From Acidimicrobiaceae bacterium (lineage in GTDB: Bacteria; Actinomycetota; Acidimicrobiia; Acidimicrobiales; Aldehydirespiratoraceae): DNA of 64,000 bases. The stretch is taken from NCBI GenBank assembly GCA_009843915.1, contig VYCM01000141.1, positions 1 to 64,000 on the forward strand, in the 5' to 3' direction. The notes below the pieces were generated by a model that saw nothing but the letters and a program-made list of their open reading frames with translations, did no database searches and was not told the DNA's origin. Shown here in pieces: positions 60,396 to 64,000 of the stretch. The translations under genes were made by a program, and so were the position numbers. Each line of letters starts with the position of its first letter. Within the stretch, counting starts at the first letter, position 1.

Positions 60396-63300
60396 GTGTA
60401 TCTGAAGACGCTGACGCTGAAGGGCTTCAAGTCCTTCGCCGAGCCGGCCTCCATCCGGCTGGAGCCTGGCGTCACCGTGGTCGTCGGCCCCAACGGCAGC
60501 GGCAAGTCGAACGTAGTGGACGCGGTGGCATGGGTTCTGGGCGCCCAGGCGCCGAGCGCGGTTCGCTCCACACGGATGGACGACGTGATCTTCGCGGGCA
60601 CGGCCCACAAGCCTCCACTGGGCCGGGCCGAGGTGTCGCTGACCATCGACAACTCCGACGGCATGCTGCCCTTGGCTGCCAGTGAGGTCCAGATAACCCG
60701 CACCCTGTTCCGCAACGGCGAGTCGACCTACGGGCTGAACGGCACTCCGTGCCGGCTGCTGGACATCCTTGAACTGCTGTCCGACACGGGCGTGGGTCGC
60801 CAGCAGCACATGATCGTGTCCCAGAGCCAGATCGACGCGGTGCTCAACGCCCGTCCCACCGATCGCCGGGTGGTGGTGGAGGAGGCGGCTGGGATTCTCA
60901 AGTACCGCAAGAGGCGGGAACGGGCTGAGCGACGCCTGCTTGCCACCGACGGCGACCTGACCCGGATGAGCGACCTGCTGAGGGAGGTGCGACGGCGGTT
61001 ACGCCCCTTGCAGAAGCAGGCTGAGGCAGCCCGGCGGCACGCCGATCTGCTCGCTGAGCTGGAGGTGCTGCGGGTGCATCTGGCCGGCTGCGAGATCTCG
61101 GATCTGCGGGAGCGGCTGCGGGCTCACAAGGACGAGAGCGAGGCCCGAGCGACCGAACAAGCCGACCTGCGAACCGAACTCGACGCTCTCAGCGAAGGGG
61201 TTGCCGCCGACGAGCAACGGCTGGCCCGGCACGGGATGGACGATCATTCGGAGCGCCTCGCCCGCATCGAGGGCCTCCGGGCCAGGGCGGCGGGGCTGGC
61301 TGCGGTCGCGGTGGAGCGCCAGCGTGGTATCGAGCATCAGAGGGCCGCCCTCGCCGACCATGAGCTGGCCGCGGGACTGCAAGCGGAGCTGGAGCGCAGC
61401 CGCAGCGAGCTCTCCGCGGTCGTGTTGTCCGCGGGCGCGGCCGATTCGGATCGCCTCCACCTAGAGGAGATGAAGGAACGCCTGGAAGCGGACCGGGCCG
61501 CGTTCGAGGCCCGATGGGGCGACCACGGTGGGTTCGACCTGGATGCGGCCAGCGAGGCTGCCGGGGCCAGGGGCGAACTGACTGCGCTTCAGTCGACGAT
61601 CGAGCTCAACGAATCGGAGCGGGACCGTCTCGCCCAGCGCTGGGAAGCATCCGAGCGTCGCCTGCAGGACTTGGCCGGCCAACTAGATCGACAGCGCCGC
61701 GAGCAAGAGGGATGCAGCGACGAGATCACCGCCCTTCGGGCGGAGCTCGCGGCGGCAGAAGCAGCTCGCGCCGATGGCGAGAGTGCCCTGGAGGACGCCG
61801 TCGAGGCTCGTTCAGCGGCCCAGAGCGACTTGCGGCACTGGGCCGCTCGAAGCGAGGCGCTCGCCATGGCCCTCGATCAGTCCGCGGGGCCGGTGCCGGT
61901 CGACGTGCAGGCCGCAGCCGACGGTGTCCTGGGGTTGCTGGGCGATCTCGTGGACGTGGATTCCGGCCTCGAAGCAGCCTTCGCGGCCGCCGCGGGGGAC
62001 ACAGTCGGCGCCGTCGTCGTGAGGCACGCCGCCGCGGCGCGTCGCGTGCTCGACAGCGTGGAGGCCAGCGACGTCGGCGCGGCGGTGATCGCGTTGGAAG
62101 GCAACGGCACCGACGGCGCGAAGCCCTCGCCGGTAGCCCGGCTCGGGCTGGAGCCGTTGAGGGGCCGGGTGCAAGCCGCCGATCCGGATGTGGACCGACT
62201 GCTGGACGTGTTGCTCGACTCCACGGTCCTCGTCGACGGCGATTGGCGGGCCGCGGCCGACGTGTGGATGCGGCACCCCGGCGTCGTGGTGGTCACACCG
62301 GCCGGTGACCGGTTGAGCAGCAGAGGCTGGCGACTCGGCGTGCACGGCGCCGCCGGACTCCGGCCCGCGCTGGCAGAGGCGGATCAGAGGCTCGAGGCCG
62401 CAAGGGCAGTCGCCGAACAGGCGGAGGCCGGATGCGATCTGGCCCGGAGCAGACTGGAGGAGAGTCGGGGGCATGTCGACGAAATCGGCCGCCGGCTGGC
62501 CGCGTCCGAACTCGCCGAGTCGTCGTCGGCCGACGCCATCCACCGCACCGAGTCGGATCGGCGCGACCTCGACACCACGACCAGCGCCCTGCGCGACCAC
62601 TTGGCGGAGACCTCCCGCCGGCTGGAGGAGGCCGTCTCGCGGGTCGTAGAGATCAAGTCCCGCCTGCCCGAGCTGGAGGCAGCCGAGGCGCAAGCACTCC
62701 AGCGGAACCGCCAGGCGGCTGAGGCCCGCGCCGGCCTCGACCGGCGTGCGTCGGAGCTGGCGGCCCGGGCGGCCGACCAGAGCGCGACCGACGCCGGGTT
62801 GGAGCAGCGCCAGCAGATGCTGGGTGCCCGCGTCACAGAATTGGAGGAGCGGCTGGCCGTCTACCACTCCTCCCGGGCCGCGGCCGAGGGTCGTCTGGCC
62901 GTGCTCGAGCGCGAGGCGACGGTGCTCGAAACGCTCCGGCGGGCGGTGGAAGAGCGGACGGGGATCCTGAACGCCGGACTTGCCGAGATACGAGAAGTCC
63001 GTCGCCGGCACTCCGACGAAGTCAGGGCGCTGGCCGCCAACCTCGACGACCTACGGCGCCGGCAGGCCGATGCCGAGAGTCGCTACGAGACCCTCCGCCA
63101 GACCGAGAGCCGGCACGACATAGAGGAAGCCGAGCTCCGCACGCGGTTGCAGACGGCGGTCGAGCGCCTGCGCGACACCTACGGCCTGACCCCGCACGAC
63201 GCCGCATCCGCGCAGCTGCCGGAGCTGCCCGACGGGCTCGACCCGGGGCAGCGGGTGGATCAACTGACCACTGAGTTGGAGATCATGGGCCCGGTCAATC

Positions 63301-63887
63301 CTCTGGCTCTGGCCGAGTACGACGAGCTCTACGAGCGCCACGAGTTGCTGAGCGGCCAACTGGACGACATCCGCGCCGCCCGCCGCGACCTCAACCGGGT
63401 GATCCGCTCGATCGACGGCGAGATCAAGACCGTGTTCAGCTCGGCCTTCGTCGATGTGGCCGCCAACTTCGAGGTGCTGTTCGAGGCGCTGTTCCCGGGC
63501 GGCGAGGGACGCCTCAGCCTCACCGAACCCGACGACCTCCTCGACACCGGCATCGAGATCTCGGCCAAGCCTTCCGGCAAGAACGTGAAGCGGTTGTCGC
63601 TGCTCTCGGGCGGCGAGCGGACGCTGGCCGCGCTGGCCTTCCTGTTCGCGGTGTTCCGCAGCCGGCCGTCGCCCTTCTACGTGATGGATGAGGTGGAGGC
63701 CGCTCTCGACGACGTGAACCTGCACCGCTTCCTCACCCTCATCGACGAGTTCCGCTCCGACGCCCAGCTGGTGATCGTCACCCACCAGAAGCGGACCATG
63801 GAGGCGGCCGACTGCCTGCAGGGGGTCTCGATGAAGCCCGGCGGCTCGTCGATGGTGGTGTCGGAACGGGTATCCGACGCCGCATAG
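60396..63887 (+). CDS. smc: Chromosome segregation protein SMC
   Basis: The 1,163-residue SMC has head half 1 with Walker A VVGPNGSGKSNVVDAVAW, two long coiled coils around a hinge near residues 500-640 (VDVQAAADGVLGLLGDLVD … DVGAAVIALEGN), and head half 2 with signature LSLLSGGERTLAALAFLFAV and Walker B FYVMDEVEAALDDVN. GTG 60396 gives VYLKTLTLKGFKSF, the conserved start, and TAGCGT at 60383-60388 sits seven bases upstream. It organises chromosomes with ScpAB. Confidence 0.96.
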   Translation: MYLKTLTLKGFKSFAEPASIRLEPGVTVVVGPNGSGKSNVVDAVAWVLGAQAPSAVRSTRMDDVIFAGTAHKPPLGRAEVSLTIDNSDGMLPLAASEVQITRTLFRNGESTYGLNGTPCRLLDILELLSDTGVGRQQHMIVSQSQIDAVLNARPTDRRVVVEEAAGILKYRKRRERAERRLLATDGDLTRMSDLLREVRRRLRPLQKQAEAARRHADLLAELEVLRVHLAGCEISDLRERLRAHKDESEARATEQADLRTELDALSEGVAADEQRLARHGMDDHSERLARIEGLRARAAGLAAVAVERQRGIEHQRAALADHELAAGLQAELERSRSELSAVVLSAGAADSDRLHLEEMKERLEADRAAFEARWGDHGGFDLDAASEAAGARGELTALQSTIELNESERDRLAQRWEASERRLQDLAGQLDRQRREQEGCSDEITALRAELAAAEAARADGESALEDAVEARSAAQSDLRHWAARSEALAMALDQSAGPVPVDVQAAADGVLGLLGDLVDVDSGLEAAFAAAAGDTVGAVVVRHAAAARRVLDSVEASDVGAAVIALEGNGTDGAKPSPVARLGLEPLRGRVQAADPDVDRLLDVLLDSTVLVDGDWRAAADVWMRHPGVVVVTPAGDRLSSRGWRLGVHGAAGLRPALAEADQRLEAARAVAEQAEAGCDLARSRLEESRGHVDEIGRRLAASELAESSSADAIHRTESDRRDLDTTTSALRDHLAETSRRLEEAVSRVVEIKSRLPELEAAEAQALQRNRQAAEARAGLDRRASELAARAADQSATDAGLEQRQQMLGARVTELEERLAVYHSSRAAAEGRLAVLEREATVLETLRRAVEERTGILNAGLAEIREVRRRHSDEVRALAANLDDLRRRQADAESRYETLRQTESRHDIEEAELRTRLQTAVERLRDTYGLTPHDAASAQLPELPDGLDPGQRVDQLTTELEIMGPVNPLALAEYDELYERHELLSGQLDDIRAARRDLNRVIRSIDGEIKTVFSSAFVDVAANFEVLFEALFPGGEGRLSLTEPDDLLDTGIEISAKPSGKNVKRLSLLSGGERTLAALAFLFAVFRSRPSPFYVMDEVEAALDDVNLHRFLTLIDEFRSDAQLVIVTHQKRTMEAADCLQGVSMKPGGSSMVVSERVSDAA

Positions 63888-63944
63888 GGAATGGAGACCG
63901 CCGCTCACGGTTCTCTCACCTGCTCGGCCTAGCTTCTAAGGCGG

Positions 63945-64000
63945 ATGCAGGACTCTGAAACTGCCAGCCGGACCGCGGTGGTCAGGCCGCCCGAGGCCGC
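63945..64000 (+). CDS. Start of a gene cut by the window edge
   Basis: ATG 63945 opens a frame (MQDSETASRTAVVRPPEA) that continues past the end. TAGCTT at 63930-63935 precedes it by nine bases. In many actinobacteria ftsY follows smc, but too little sequence is present to identify it. Confidence 0.4.
   Translation, partial: MQDSETASRTAVVRPPEA

Overview
The window is about 64 kb of high-GC, gene-dense bacterial DNA, most likely from an actinobacterium and plausibly class Acidimicrobiia. The evidence for an actinobacterium is a fused Kgd 2-oxoglutarate dehydrogenase, an actinobacterial-type CysQ, NucS mismatch endonuclease, an F420-type luciferase-like oxidoreductase, many GTG/TTG starts, and the conserved run recG-rsmD-coaD-sepIVA-yceD-rpmF-plsX-acp-rnc-fpg-smc. 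The finer placement is inference. No rRNA, tRNA or CRISPR array was recognised, and no gene-free stretch exceeds 300 bases.

Region 1 (1-9.6 kb) is resident metabolism: an F420-type oxidoreductase (5' truncated), an SDR broken by an in-frame amber codon, a VanW/PAP2 pair, nucS, and a same-strand run of SDR, DhnA/LsrF-type aldolase, FGGY kinase and D-2-hydroxyacid dehydrogenase that looks like a small sugar-degradation operon, followed by a convergent SDR.

Region 2 (9.7-24.5 kb) is a nested defence island. A type I restriction-modification system forms the outer shell: an XRE regulator, hsdM and hsdS on one side and hsdR about 8 kb away on the other. Between them lie a trypsin-like protease, an XRE plus ImmA/IrrE regulator pair, a three-gene bacterial ubiquitin-like operon (multiubiquitin-type modifier, E2-like, JAB-E1 fusion), and a Panacea-domain antitoxin with a small unknown partner. 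The ImmA/IrrE gene is split by a complete 2,752-bp IS1595-type transposon. It has 25-bp terminal inverted repeats and an 8-bp target duplication, and carries tnpA, a DNA methyltransferase, a PD-(D/E)xK nuclease-like protein and a 48-residue protein. Removing the element and one duplication copy restores the ImmA frame. A 6-bp inverted repeat lies between the predicted -35 and -10 boxes of the ubiquitin-like operon, so the XRE/ImmA pair is its likely regulator.

Region 3 (24.5-38.3 kb) holds cysQ, kgd, xth, an antiporter with universal-stress domains, a UvrD-like helicase, a small zincin, a choline-sulfatase and a secreted protein with 29 consecutive 24-25-residue leucine-rich repeats (28 of exactly 24 residues). 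Region 4 (38.3-49 kb) has a TPP riboswitch driving thiBPQ, an MFS transporter, and a catabolic cluster (HIBADH-like dehydrogenase, P450, alpha/beta hydrolase, CaiB-type racemase, PIG-L deacetylase). Region 5 (49-64 kb) has pckA, a cold-shock-like protein, a DAK2 protein and the recG-to-smc housekeeping run. That run includes an Fpg-like protein lacking its catalytic proline, its beta-hairpin lysine and most of its zinc finger.

Many resident genes appear leaderless: a TANNNT box sits 6-9 bases before the start codon with no Shine-Dalgarno sequence. Most island genes instead have clear Shine-Dalgarno sites, which fits an acquired origin for the island.
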